Shown here piece by piece: positions 1 to 7,801 of a DNA stretch of 64,000 bases. Each line of letters opens with the position of its first letter. Position 1 is the stretch's first letter. This stretch comes from Pseudomonas sp. JM0905a (GTDB lineage Bacteria > Pseudomonadota > Gammaproteobacteria > Pseudomonadales > Pseudomonadaceae). Location: positions 124,001 to 188,000 of the forward strand of contig NZ_JACXBU010000007.1 in NCBI RefSeq assembly GCF_014700075.1, in the 5' to 3' direction. Below the pieces are notes generated by a model. That model ran no database searches and had not been told where the DNA came from. It saw only the letters and a list, made by a program, of their open reading frames with translations. Both the position numbers and the translations under genes were made by a program.

Positions 1-524
1 GCTGTAGCCCGCGGTGCAAGTCGTGTCGCCGAGACCGAAAGTTTGCTGATCAGTGTGGAAGACATTGACCAGAACTGGGGAATCCTGGAAGGCGCGGACG
101 CCATCATCTTCGGTTCGCCGACCTACATGGGCAGCGCCTCGGCACAGTTGAAGGCCTTCATGGATGCGACCTCAAGGAACGTGTTCGCCAAGGGCGGCGT
201 ATGGATCAACAAGATTGCGGCCGGCTTCACCAACGCGGCCTCGCGTTCCGGCGACAGGCTGGCAACCTTGCAGCAGCTCTCGATCTTTGCGGCCCAACAT
301 GGCATGCATTGGGTCAATCGATGCTGAACCGCCATAGCTTCTGGCTCGGCGTCGCGGCGCAGTCGGACGCTGATGTCGGCGCCGATATCGCACCGCCGAC
401 CTGGGATCTGCTTACCGCCGAACACCTCGGTGCACGAGTCGCAGAAGTGGCGCGCCAGATGGCAGCCGGGCGTCGAGTCCTGGAAGAGATCCACAACACT
501 GCGCAGCAGGTCGCTCTCTCCTGA
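1..524 (+). pseudogene. Flavodoxin-family NAD(P)H-dependent oxidoreductase, 5'-truncated and frameshifted
   Basis: The reading frame is open from base 1 and encodes the middle of a WrbA/flavodoxin-like FMN protein, including the FMN-loop motif FGSPTYMGS and the segment TLQQLSIFAAQHGMHWV. It hits a stop at 325-327. The rest of the family's C-terminus (LNRHSFWLGVAAQSDADVG, then a region rich in APP and TAEHLG) continues in another frame from about 318 to 524. The family normally has a short Gly/Asn-rich linker where the frames switch, and it is missing here, so a small deletion with loss of frame best explains the break. The 5' end lies outside the window. Without the C-terminal part on the same chain the protein is probably non-functional. 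A sequencing or assembly error is the main alternative. Confidence 0.65.
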
Positions 525-1082
525 TATGGGCCAGGGTCCTCATCAACACTACAGGGAGCCCGCCTCGCGGCGGGCAGGAGCATCTACGGCATGAGATCCG
601 GGCTTGACGGCCAAAACAGTCATTCGAGAAGTGCACGCTTCGCCCCTGATCAGACTTCTTTTCTGCCGATGCCCACCATCCGCTTCGTGTCGATAGCGGC
701 CTATGTAATCGGCCAATAGCAGACTATGGCACGCTGCCAATGACTGCATAACGTGCACTAGAGTCATGCCACTTTTCCTCCTCGCCTCATGTTGTGTTTC
801 CGCAGCAGTGCTCAAACTTTCGCTGCTTGCCCAGCAGTTCCGGGATAGACCAACCGAGGCCCCCTACTCCCGTCCGTTTGTCGACCAGCTGAAGCTGTAA
901 GTCGTAGTCATTTGCCTCGACTAGGCGGATGCTCGTGAGAGGCGCACCTGTTTCCAATGGCGCGCGGAGCCTGTCAATCACCGGTCAAGTCGAGGAAGGA
1001 CCTCGTTGGTCCGGCTGTCGGAGGGCATGACGCAGGTCGCCCGGCGGCGGTTCGTAGGTCGCGAGCTAATGGAGCTTACGCA
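525..1082. other. Intergenic stretch without a convincing gene
   Basis: About 560 bases lie between the broken flavodoxin gene and the protease gene. Short open frames occur on both strands, for example a 64-codon minus-strand frame at 787-981, but none has a recognisable domain together with a good ribosome binding site. No RNA gene or terminator stands out. The promoter of the protease gene should lie at the right end. Confidence 0.5.
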
Positions 1083-1820
1083 ATGTCGGTAATTGAACCA
1101 CTACTGCTAAGCACCGTGCGCATCTGTACCTGTGCAGGGACACACGTGCTGACCAACGCCAGCGGTTTCTTTTTTGCGCGGGACGAGCGTCTGTTCCTGG
1201 TCACCAGCCAGCATGTGGTGGTGGATGCGTCGAGCCGACATTTCCCTGATCGCCTCGAAATCGAGCTGCACACGGATCGGCACAATATGGCGAGTTCCTG
1301 CGGCTTCTCCGTGCCGCTGTATCGTGACGGCGAGAGCCTGTGGCGCCAAGGGCGGGATACCGCGGGTGGTGTCGATGTCGCGCTGATCGAGCTGGAGCGT
1401 GCAGCATTGCCTGGTGCAGTGGTTTACCACGCCTTCACGCCGCAGCACCTGCAGGCTCCCGGCGAGCTGATCGAGGTCGGCACTGCCCTGTTGGTGGTGG
1501 GATTTCCCCTGGGTTTCCACGACCACCTGCATCACATGCCGGTAGTGCGGCATGCCATTGTTGCTTCTTCGTTCGGCCTGCGTTTCCAGGGGCAGGGCTA
1601 TTTCCTCACCGATGCACGCACCCACCGTGGCACAAGCGGCGCGCCGGTGGTGATGCGGATGCCGAATGATTGCAGGCACTCGGAGGATCTGCCCTGGATC
1701 TTGCTCGGCGTTCATTCGGCGCGCCTCGATCTGGGTAATCGCGACCTTGTGCAAGACGAAGCGCTGGGACTCAATTGCACCTGGTACGCCGACATCCTCA
1801 TGACCCTGAGCGCGAACTGA
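1083..1820 (+). CDS. Trypsin-like serine peptidase (S1 fold), cytoplasmic
   Basis: A 245-residue protein with a chymotrypsin/HtrA-type fold. The catalytic triad can be read as His44 (TSQHVVVD), Asp98 (GGVDVALIEL) and Ser185 (HRGTSGAPVV), and the hydrophobic strand VGTALLVVGFPLG sits between the last two. There is no signal peptide, membrane segment or PDZ domain, which suggests a soluble intracellular peptidase or a stress-linked member of the family rather than DegP. The start at 1083 is chosen because GGAG at 1071-1074 lies eight bases upstream; an upstream in-frame ATG at 957 would add an Arg-rich, unrelated-looking leader. The gene stands alone. The substrate is unknown. Confidence 0.8.
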   Translation: MSVIEPLLLSTVRICTCAGTHVLTNASGFFFARDERLFLVTSQHVVVDASSRHFPDRLEIELHTDRHNMASSCGFSVPLYRDGESLWRQGRDTAGGVDVALIELERAALPGAVVYHAFTPQHLQAPGELIEVGTALLVVGFPLGFHDHLHHMPVVRHAIVASSFGLRFQGQGYFLTDARTHRGTSGAPVVMRMPNDCRHSEDLPWILLGVHSARLDLGNRDLVQDEALGLNCTWYADILMTLSAN

Positions 1821-2234
1821 GAAACGTGGTTGGTCTCATATTCTGGTATTCGCGGTTCGTCGGGGGAGCAAGGAGGAACTGCTCAGCCACACATCTTGCT
1901 GTAGCAGTCCTTCACCGCGTCATAGCATTCGCAGGCAGACTCCTCGCGCCCCGTCGATCGAGGGTGGTGATTTCTCCATGGCTGAGGTGGATGAGGTGAT
2001 CGTGCTACTGGTGCATTGCCCAACTGCGCAGCTCGGAGCCTTTTGAATACCTCGTGCGGGGGGGCAGCAGCCCTCAGCGCCGATCAGCACGACTTTCGGG
2101 GGCGGTGGCCAGAGTCTGGATGTTGAAACTGGCGAACAGGTGCCTTCAGTGCGATGTCGTACAGACCAATCGTTCACACCGGATGCAAACTGTAAGCAGT
2201 CAGGTCATTGCCGCAGTGCCGAAGGAGGCCCCAG
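1821..2234. other. Intergenic stretch, no confident gene
   Basis: About 410 bases without a supported gene. A Cys-rich minus-strand tail (reading ACECYDAVKDCYSKMCG before a stop near 1888) looks protein-like, but no start codon with a ribosome binding site joins it in frame. It is left unannotated as a possible remnant. Confidence 0.4.
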
Positions 2235-2381
2235 ATGCTCGAAACTCTCGTGATCGCATTGTTGGCTTTGTGGGCATTGGGAGTGGTCACGTCCTATTAC
2301 ATGGGCGGTCTCATCCATGTCCTCCTGTTCCTGGCAATTGCACTGGTTTTTCTCCGTAACAGGCGGGCGCGGCGTGCGTGA
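2235..2381 (+). CDS. lmo0937-family small membrane protein
   Basis: A 48-residue protein, shorter than most gene callers report. It has two short hydrophobic segments (around residues 3-20 and 26-40) separated by YYMGG and ends in an Arg-rich tail, RNRRARRA. This matches the lmo0937 family of tiny membrane proteins, which is common in Pseudomonas near CsbD, PRC-barrel and BON genes. A strong ribosome binding site, AAGGAGG, sits at 2222-2228, seven bases before the ATG. Topology is probably two transmembrane helices with a positive cytoplasmic tail. The biochemical role is unknown. Its neighbours point to envelope or general stress. Confidence 0.75.
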   Translation: MLETLVIALLALWALGVVTSYYMGGLIHVLLFLAIALVFLRNRRARRA

Positions 2382-2432
2382 GGCGCAGGAGCCCGTGCCA
2401 AGAAAGGCCCTCTTTGCGAGGGCACATTTCGT

Positions 2433-2840
2433 TCACGCCCAACCGGTGCTGCCATAAAAGCGACTGACCTCCCTTTGCCAGCGCTGGTCGGTCATGTCAG
2501 GCCAATGGTGCTCGTCGAATCCAGGCGCCTCCTTCAGTCGGCTCCTTTCAACATCGAGCATGAAACGCCCGAGCTTGGTATCCAACGTCAACGCACGCCA
2601 GGGTACGACAAAGAGTTTTTCACCAAGGCTGAAGAACGTCGTGCAGAACAGCACGGCATAGATGACCCGGCCGCTGCGCATATCCAGCATGATTTCCTTG
2701 ATTACCCCGAGGTCATCGCCGTCGAGGTTATAAACATCTTTACCGATGAGGCTGTCCGTGGCCATGAGTTCAGGTGCTCTTCGAGTCGCCGGCCCGACTT
2801 CATGGTCTTCGTTTTTGGCATCGTTTCCAGGACGGGTCAT
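2433..2840 (-). CDS. PRC-barrel domain protein
   Basis: A 135-residue cytoplasmic protein. The PRC-barrel core spans roughly residues 27-100 and shows the family pattern LIGKDVYNLDGDDLGVIKE followed by IMLDMRSGRVIYAVL and the strand KLFVVPWRAL. The domain is a small beta barrel used for protein or RNA contacts, and stand-alone copies are typical stress-associated genes of unknown mechanism. The start at 2840 is chosen because GGAGG precedes it by five bases; a longer frame to 2930 would add an unrelated Arg/Pro-rich leader. It reads in the same direction as the CsbD-like gene to its right, about 100 bases away, and the two may share a transcript. Confidence 0.85.
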   Translation of the reverse strand: MTRPGNDAKNEDHEVGPATRRAPELMATDSLIGKDVYNLDGDDLGVIKEIMLDMRSGRVIYAVLFCTTFFSLGEKLFVVPWRALTLDTKLGRFMLDVERSRLKEAPGFDEHHWPDMTDQRWQREVSRFYGSTGWA

Positions 2841-2943
2841 GGCCACCTCCAGTCGCAACGGGATAAGCGTTCCCCTTTCTCTGGTGTGCCTCGGTGCGGG
2901 GGACGATGGCAGTTCTCGAGTGGGGACCACGCGTGAAGTCAGA

Positions 2944-3120
2944 TCAAGGCTCTTTCTTGTCGTCTTCTTTCAGGTCTCCACTTCCCGCCCGGATGTCTCC
3001 AGCGGCCGGTTGTGCCTTACCTTCTTTCTCCAGTCGCTGGCTACCGAAAAGCTTGTCCGCCGCATGTTTGAGCTGACAGGCCCACTGATCGACCTTTCCC
3101 TTGATTTGATCCTTGTTCAT
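2944..3120 (-). CDS. CsbD family stress-response protein
   Basis: A 58-residue, highly charged protein that opens with the family hallmark MNKDQIKGKVDQWACQLKH and continues with an AADKLFGSQ / EKEGKAQ pattern. CsbD proteins are small, soluble and helical, and are induced by general stress in many bacteria; their molecular role is not known. The start at 3120 follows GGGAG with eight bases between; an upstream in-frame ATG at 3180 would add 20 residues not seen in the family. It lies just upstream of the PRC-barrel gene on the same strand. Confidence 0.85.
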   Translation of the reverse strand: MNKDQIKGKVDQWACQLKHAADKLFGSQRLEKEGKAQPAAGDIRAGSGDLKEDDKKEP

Positions 3121-3572
3121 GTGCGCGCTCCCTGGGCACCGAGAGGTGCGATGCCCTTCAATTACCCGGCTCGCCACCAATTGTGGAAACCGGAACGATG
3201 ACTGTGTTGGCCATCGGACGGTCTGTCTGTGCGTCAGCGCACAGAGAAGGTCGAGCAGTCAATGTCCTGCGCTTACTTGCGAGAGTGCTCCGTTCGATAG
3301 CGTACAGAGACATTCCGTGAATGAGTTCAATCTGGCCGACTGCGGATTGCTGTGCTCATCGCAGTTGAGCACTGGCGAGCGGGTCAGCCCTGCCAGCAGT
3401 CTTCGAACTGTTGCTGCTCACCAGGCTGTGGGGCATCAGGGCGGGCGAATACGGCAACAGCCGGCAAATGGATTGCGCGTCTTCGGGGATGTTTGAGCAT
3501 TCCCGCTCATCCAAGAGCGGCACACGCCGGCATTCCCACCACGGGCGCCCTGCCCGGGCGCAAGAGGGACAC
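3121..3572. other. Intergenic stretch, nothing recognised
   Basis: About 450 bases between the CsbD gene and the hypothetical gene at 3573. Several overlapping open frames are present on both strands, but none has a domain signature or a good ribosome binding site. The stretch must hold the divergent promoters for both sides. Confidence 0.45.
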
Positions 3573-3908
3573 ATGAATATCACTTCAATTCTTTTATCGG
3601 ATGCCTTCCCAGGTTACGCGGTGTGGTTGACGTCACGCCCCGACAACAAGGTGTTGATGACGCTAATGCGATTGGAAGCATGTGCCATCAGCAAGGTCAT
3701 CGATGCCCAGGCGCTGTTCAACCCAGCGATGGCGGCCAAGGTGATCTCGCAGGTCGAGCGCGACCTGAAACTGAAGGAAGGTGGCCTGAAATGGCACACG
3801 CCGGATGATCATTGGATCAGTCTTGAACTACCCACCTACCACGAAAATCCCCTATGGCAGCTTGCCCTCAAGACCCGGACGGGACGACGCCACAGCAGGC
3901 TCATCTGA
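3573..3908 (+). CDS. Hypothetical protein
   Basis: A 111-residue protein that was not recognised. It begins MNITSILLSDAFPGYAVWL and continues with a helical, Ala/Lys/Glu-rich middle (around residues 40-75) that looks soluble and globular. There is no signal peptide or membrane segment. The start is chosen at the ATG preceded by AGAGGGA at 3563-3569; the open frame extends further upstream but with unlikely composition. The last dozen residues (KTRTGRRHSRLI) are basic and may differ from relatives. It sits among small stress genes, which hints at a similar regulon but does not show function. Confidence 0.55.
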   Translation: MNITSILLSDAFPGYAVWLTSRPDNKVLMTLMRLEACAISKVIDAQALFNPAMAAKVISQVERDLKLKEGGLKWHTPDDHWISLELPTYHENPLWQLALKTRTGRRHSRLI

Positions 3909-4202
3909 TGGTTGGGCTGCCGTCCAGGGTGAGGTCATACAATTTCCTGATGGTCGCGGCGACCACAGGCGGCATGTGCATGGACGGCGGGATGAATGGC
4001 CATCACCAGGCTCGGGCGCACGGAACAGTATTCCGCGGCAAGTAAGCGCGATAGCGCACCGACGCGGAGTGTTTTTGGCTGCGACAGTGCAGGCCCTACG
4101 ATCGGCCTATTGCGGTCAACATGAGTAGGCAACCGAATCCAGCGGACCAGTCGTACTGGGTTCCCAGTTCGTTTGCATCCCTTTCTCGAATGGTGAAACC
4201 AG

Positions 4203-5036
4203 ATGCATGCACAATTCCGCAAGCTGGCCCTCGCAGCCAGTGTTGCCATGGCGCTGGCTGCGATGAGCGATGTGACAACAGCAGAGTCTCAAAGCTACAC
4301 CGATACACGTCAGGAAACCCAGATATGGACGACTTATGCATTGAGTCCCGATTTGCGGGCCAACGATCTCAAGGTATTGGTAAGAAACGGAAAGGCCACC
4401 CTGAGAGGCATGGTCGCTGATGAGGTCCACAAGGAACTGGCCACAGACATCGCGCTGGCTGTCAGCGGAGTCGACTCGGTGGACAACCAGATAGCGGTTA
4501 CGTCCGACTACGTCCCGCCAGAGCCGAAGCCGGGTGCGGACCGGAGCTATGGGGTCATGGTCGACGATGCCGCAATCACCGCCGCAATCAAGTCGAAGCT
4601 GCGCTGGAGCAAACAGGCCAATGGCATGACCACGAGCGTCAAGACCCGCTCAAGCAGGGTAACGCTGACCGGCAATGCCGATAGCCAGGCGGACAAGGAT
4701 ATTGCCGGTCGTATGGCCTCGAACACCGACGGCGTATTGGTGGTGGACAACCAACTCGTGGTCGATGCCCTGAGGCCGACGCCTGTCGAGGGCGCCAAGG
4801 GTGCCGTGGAGCAGGCGCGGGATGATGTCGCCGATAGCTGGATCACAACCAAGGTGAAGTCCACTTTAATGTACTCGAGCAACGTCAGCGGTTCCGCCAT
4901 CTCAGTGAGCACCAACGGCGGCATCGTTACCCTGAGCGGTCTCGTCGCCAGCGGTCTCGAGCGGGACTTGGCAATCGAACTGGCGCAGAACGTACGTGGT
5001 GTGAAGACCGTCCGCTCGAGCGAACTTCGCTATTGA
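4203..5036 (+). CDS. Periplasmic triple-BON domain protein (OsmY-like)
   Basis: A 277-residue protein with a Sec signal peptide (HAQFRKLALAASVAMALAA) and three BON domains at about residues 39-100, 117-187 and 208-275. Each carries the family pattern of an alpha-beta unit ending in a strand such as GKATLRGMV, RVTLTGNA or GIVTLSGLV, followed by a helix and a closing GVxxVDNQ or GVKTV strand. BON domains bind phospholipid or stabilise envelope complexes. OsmY has two copies and responds to osmotic stress; three copies is a known variant in Pseudomonas. The upstream ribosome binding site is weak. It stands alone and is followed by a hairpin at 5083-5100 that mainly serves the opposite strand. 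Confidence 0.85.
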   Translation: MHAQFRKLALAASVAMALAAMSDVTTAESQSYTDTRQETQIWTTYALSPDLRANDLKVLVRNGKATLRGMVADEVHKELATDIALAVSGVDSVDNQIAVTSDYVPPEPKPGADRSYGVMVDDAAITAAIKSKLRWSKQANGMTTSVKTRSSRVTLTGNADSQADKDIAGRMASNTDGVLVVDNQLVVDALRPTPVEGAKGAVEQARDDVADSWITTKVKSTLMYSSNVSGSAISVSTNGGIVTLSGLVASGLERDLAIELAQNVRGVKTVRSSELRY

Positions 5037-5075
5037 TACGAGGGTCTCACGCTGGCCGTGCCATTGTGTCTGATC

Positions 5076-5100
5076 ATAAAAAAGCCCGCACGGGCGGGCT
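5076..5100 (-). terminator. Intrinsic terminator for the leftward small genes
   Basis: The arms AGCCCGC (5083-5089) and GCGGGCT (5094-5100) surround a four-base loop. An A-run immediately to the left (5078-5083) gives a T-tract on the minus strand. It fits termination of leftward transcription from the two small genes at 5122-5615, and it may also slow rightward transcription from the BON gene. Confidence 0.75.
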
Positions 5101-5121
5101 GTGGAAGCGTGGCCTCGGCAG

Positions 5122-5331
5122 CTATGGGTCAGCCATAAGGTCCACAATGGCCTCGCTGATGAAATCGGCGTTGGCCTCTAAGGTTGCCAGGCGACTGTAG
5201 ATCAGCTCTGAGGTGTCCGGATATACGCCTTGGTCGATCCAGATTGCCAATCCCACAAGCGCGGCATCCAGCTTGATCTAGTTCATGTGGATGCGATGGA
5301 TAGGGAGCAGGAGAGCGTCAGAATCGGTCAT
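5122..5331 (-). pseudogene. Small hypothetical gene interrupted by an in-frame amber codon
   Basis: Reading leftward from an ATG at 5331, preceded by a purine-rich AAGGGGGGACACC, the frame encodes MTDSDALLLPIHRIHMN. It then has TAG as codon 18 (5278-5280) and continues in frame for 51 more codons (IKLDAALVGLAIWIDQG and onward, ending LMADP) to a second TAG at 5122. The downstream part has normal protein composition, and a terminator follows 20 bases later. The simplest reading is a 69-residue gene in which a CAG glutamine codon mutated to TAG. Amber suppression or readthrough is possible but has no direct support. Function is not recognised. Confidence 0.5.
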
Positions 5332-5372
5332 GGTGTCCCCCCTTCGGCACCCTTGGCGGGCGCTGTCGTCGA

Positions 5373-5615
5373 TCAGCACTCCGGCGAACTGAACACGGGC
5401 GTGTCGCGAACGTCGAAGCCCAGGATCTTGCTCAGCGCACGTTCAGCCGCGGTGACCGCTTCCGAGCGGCGAGGAAAGGAAATTCCATCGTAGACCAAGT
5501 GAAAGCGCAATTCTGCACCTTGGCATCGCGGTTTGACCGCGACGAATGCCAGAGCGTGGTCACCATTCAGCTGTGCTTGGCTCCATGCGACGTGCCCAGG
5601 GAAGTCTCGTTTCAT
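5373..5615 (-). CDS. Small hypothetical protein
   Basis: An 80-residue soluble protein that was not recognised. It has a strand-rich N-terminal half (HALAFVAVKPRCQGAELRFHLVYDG) and a helical C-terminal half (RRSEAVTAAERALSKIL) ending DVRDTPVFSSPEC, consistent with a compact alpha/beta fold. The start at 5615 has GAGGA a few bases upstream. It lies 41 bases upstream of the amber-interrupted small gene on the same strand, and the leftward terminator after that gene suggests both are one transcription unit. Confidence 0.6.
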   Translation of the reverse strand: MKRDFPGHVAWSQAQLNGDHALAFVAVKPRCQGAELRFHLVYDGISFPRRSEAVTAAERALSKILGFDVRDTPVFSSPEC

Positions 5616-5899
5616 GATGTCCTCGGCCCGAGCGTGACGATGGTTGGAATTCGACTATCTACCCTTTGCTTCGTAATTGCTTGCCTTTATTGGTAAACCG
5701 GACCAAGGGTTACCGCTAGGCATCCGCTTCAAGGGCCAAGGCTCCGGACCGGTGAGTAAATGGGTACTCAGGCGTCCTGCACGAGCACGAGTGACATCGA
5801 TCGAACTGCCTTTCCGACGATTGGGGAATTGCGGCTCCGGTGGCCTATGGTTACTAGAGGGAGGCCTTTTCCAGGCCGTCTCGTCTAAGGGTGGCACTC

Positions 5900-6625
5900 A
5901 TGCCCGATTCGCCTTCGCCCTTGCATAATTACCTGCTGGCCGCCTTGCCCGAGGAGGTCCAGCAGCGCCTGATCCCGCAACTCGAACCGGTGCCGATGCC
6001 CCTTGGCAAGGTTCTATATGAGTCGGGGGACACCTTGCGACACGTCTATTTCCCCACCAACTCAATCGTTTCCCTGCTCTATGTGATGGAGAACGGCGCT
6101 TCGGCGGAAATCTCGGTAGTCGGCAACGAGGGGCTTATCGGCCTGGCAGTGTTCATGGGCGGCGAAAGTACCCCTAGCCGAGCCATAGTACAGAGCGCCG
6201 GCCACGCCTACCGATTGCAAGGGGCGCGGTTGACAGCCGAGGTCAATCGCCATGGCGAACTGCTGCAGCTGATGCTGCGGTACACCCAGGCGCTGATCAC
6301 GCAGATGGCGCAGACCGCGGTTTGCAACCGGCATCATTCGATCGACCAGCAGTTGTGTCGCTGGTTGTTGTTGTCGCTGGATCGCCTGCCAGGCAACCAT
6401 CTGACAATGACCCAGGAGCTGATTGCCAACATGCTCGGTGTACGCCGTGAGGGGGTCACCGATGCCGCTGGTAAATTGCAGAGGCTCGGCGTGATCGAAT
6501 ACAACCGCGGACACATTACAGTGCTTGACCGCCCCAGGCTCGAAGAGCTGAGTTGCGAATGCTATGCCGTGGTCAAGAAGGAGACGGACCGTCTTCTGCC
6601 CTACGCAGCGTCGATCAGGCGCTAG
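5900..6625 (+). CDS. Crp/Fnr family transcriptional regulator
   Basis: A 241-residue regulator. Residues about 20-140 form a cyclic-nucleotide-type beta-barrel sensor (GKVLYESGDTLRHVYFPT, then SAEISVVGNEGLIGL), followed by a long dimer helix and a winged helix-turn-helix near residues 170-225 with the recognition stretch ELIANMLGVRREGVTDAA. There is no cluster of N-terminal cysteines for an iron-sulphur cluster as in Fnr, and the cAMP-contact residues of Crp are not evident, so the ligand is unknown. The ATG at 5900 is preferred, with AAGGGTGG just upstream; a GTG at 5891 is an alternative. A regulator of the surrounding stress genes is plausible but unproven. Confidence 0.85.
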   Translation: MPDSPSPLHNYLLAALPEEVQQRLIPQLEPVPMPLGKVLYESGDTLRHVYFPTNSIVSLLYVMENGASAEISVVGNEGLIGLAVFMGGESTPSRAIVQSAGHAYRLQGARLTAEVNRHGELLQLMLRYTQALITQMAQTAVCNRHHSIDQQLCRWLLLSLDRLPGNHLTMTQELIANMLGVRREGVTDAAGKLQRLGVIEYNRGHITVLDRPRLEELSCECYAVVKKETDRLLPYAASIRR

Positions 6626-6829
6626 CCAGTGGCTTCAGCTTTAGCAGGGTGCCAACCCTGGCAAGGCCGGCCGCTCCTGGTTGGGAGCGGAGCGGGATCG
6701 GGTGCGGCAGGACGCCGGACTTCCGGGCGCGAGTTGTCCACTACGCGGGTAGCGGCACCTGTATGTCCGCGCAGACAGGCAGGACATCAGCGTGGATACA
6801 GGCAAGGCAGGAAGGGGGGAATTCGCGGT

Positions 6830-7066
6830 TCAGTCTATCCGGCACGAGTTCTGGGGCTTTGCGTTGTTGGCCTTGGCCAGCCAGGTGACGCTTTGCAGGC
6901 TGATCAGATCCTCGCCATTGGCGTACAGGCTGTCGTAGCGCATCTGGCTGGAGGTCGAAATGGGCACATTGAAGATGGTGGGGGTATCGTCTGGAGGGCT
7001 CTCGCACCGGGTGATTCGAATGATGTTATTGGAGCTTCTCGAAACGACGAAATATGCAGTGATCAT
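6830..7066 (-). CDS. Small hypothetical protein
   Basis: A 78-residue protein that was not recognised. It starts MITAYFVVSRSSNNIIRITR and continues with a Pro/Thr-rich stretch and MRYDSLYANGEDLISL, the sort of mixed strand/helix composition expected of a real small protein. The start at 7066 has GGAG six bases upstream. A longer frame to 7132 lacks such a site. The CsbD-like gene lies 43 bases upstream on the same strand, so the two probably form a short transcript. Confidence 0.55.
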   Translation of the reverse strand: MITAYFVVSRSSNNIIRITRCESPPDDTPTIFNVPISTSSQMRYDSLYANGEDLISLQSVTWLAKANNAKPQNSCRID

Positions 7067-7109
7067 GGGCCTCTCCACTGCTGGGCCTGGCCCCAAGCTG
7101 CGCTTGCAG

Positions 7110-7325
7110 TTATAGGGTGCGGCTTCTCTCAAAAAAGCTGACTACTTGTTTCTCAGCCTCCTCATGGGTCATCTCGTAGCGTTCCTGGATCAGGTTTGCC
7201 AACTTTTGCGCATCCCCTTCACAGCTAATCAGTTCGGCTACGGTCAGTTCATCCCAAACGGTCCTGGCGGTACCCACCAGCTCTCGCCATTTGCTCTTGA
7301 TAATGTCTGCAAGAACCCTGCTCAT
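7110..7325 (-). CDS. CsbD-like stress protein
   Basis: A 71-residue helical protein related to the longer CsbD-type subgroup. The pattern IIKSKWRELVGTARTVWDEL, a central Glu/Asp-rich turn and the C-terminal LIQERYEMTHEEAEKQV match the family's Gly-Asn-Trp-Lys and IQERYGIxxxEAExQ positions. The start follows GAGGA by six bases. It reads leftward with the hypothetical gene at 6830-7066. This is the second CsbD-type gene in the first 8 kb. The likely role is general stress, by analogy only. Confidence 0.75.
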   Translation of the reverse strand: MSRVLADIIKSKWRELVGTARTVWDELTVAELISCEGDAQKLANLIQERYEMTHEEAEKQVVSFFERSRTL

Positions 7326-7504
7326 GGCCTGTCCTCAGTCATTGGATGGCAATGCTCGCGGTCTGGCGAGCGCTCATCGAAGACATCATGGCAGGGAGTA
7401 GGCAATCGGTCGGTGCGCCATCGCGCTTAGGGCTGCAAGAGTTCATGGGCAGTGACGGGAAGCGGTAGACAGTCGCTGGCGAGAGCCGAACGGTGTCCAA
7501 AGGA

Positions 7505-7801
7505 TCAGCGCTTGGGAGTCTCAGCAGGGCCATGGCCGGTGAGTTCATCATCGCAGCGCGGGGTGATGGCGTGGTCGAAGGACGGGGGAGCCTGCATTTC
7601 TTGCTGCCGAGGCGCACCCCTGATGGCCTCGTTCTCGGTCTGTTGCTCCAACAGGAGCAGGCATCTCTTCTTGATGACCGCGTCGACCTTTCTGAGGAAG
7701 TGATAGAGGGCGCGTGTTCGTTGACGGCGCGCGAGATTGTCCGGTTTATGCGCAGCGCTGTCAGAAGTGTCGGCAGCGTGGCTATCGGCTTTGTCTGTCA
7801 T
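7505..7801 (-). CDS. Hypothetical small charged protein
   Basis: A 98-residue hydrophilic protein. The N-terminal 25 residues are Ala/Asp/Ser/His-rich and look disordered. A helical middle follows (residues 25-65, with RTRALYHFLRKVDAVIKKR), and the tail is polar. No known family was recognised. The ATG at 7801 follows AAGGA with a normal gap. It lies about 180 bases upstream of the CsbD-like gene on the same strand and may be co-regulated with it. Confidence 0.5.
   Translation of the reverse strand: MTDKADSHAADTSDSAAHKPDNLARRQRTRALYHFLRKVDAVIKKRCLLLLEQQTENEAIRGAPRQQEMQAPPSFDHAITPRCDDELTGHGPAETPKR

Noticed and set aside
787-981. Minus-strand 64-codon open frame before the protease gene
   Set aside because: Composition is somewhat protein-like, but there is no recognised family and no clear ribosome binding site.
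1887-2040. Cys-rich minus-strand tail reading ACECYDAVKDCYSKMCG
   Set aside because: No in-frame start with a ribosome site could be connected. It may be a remnant, but the evidence is too thin to call a gene.
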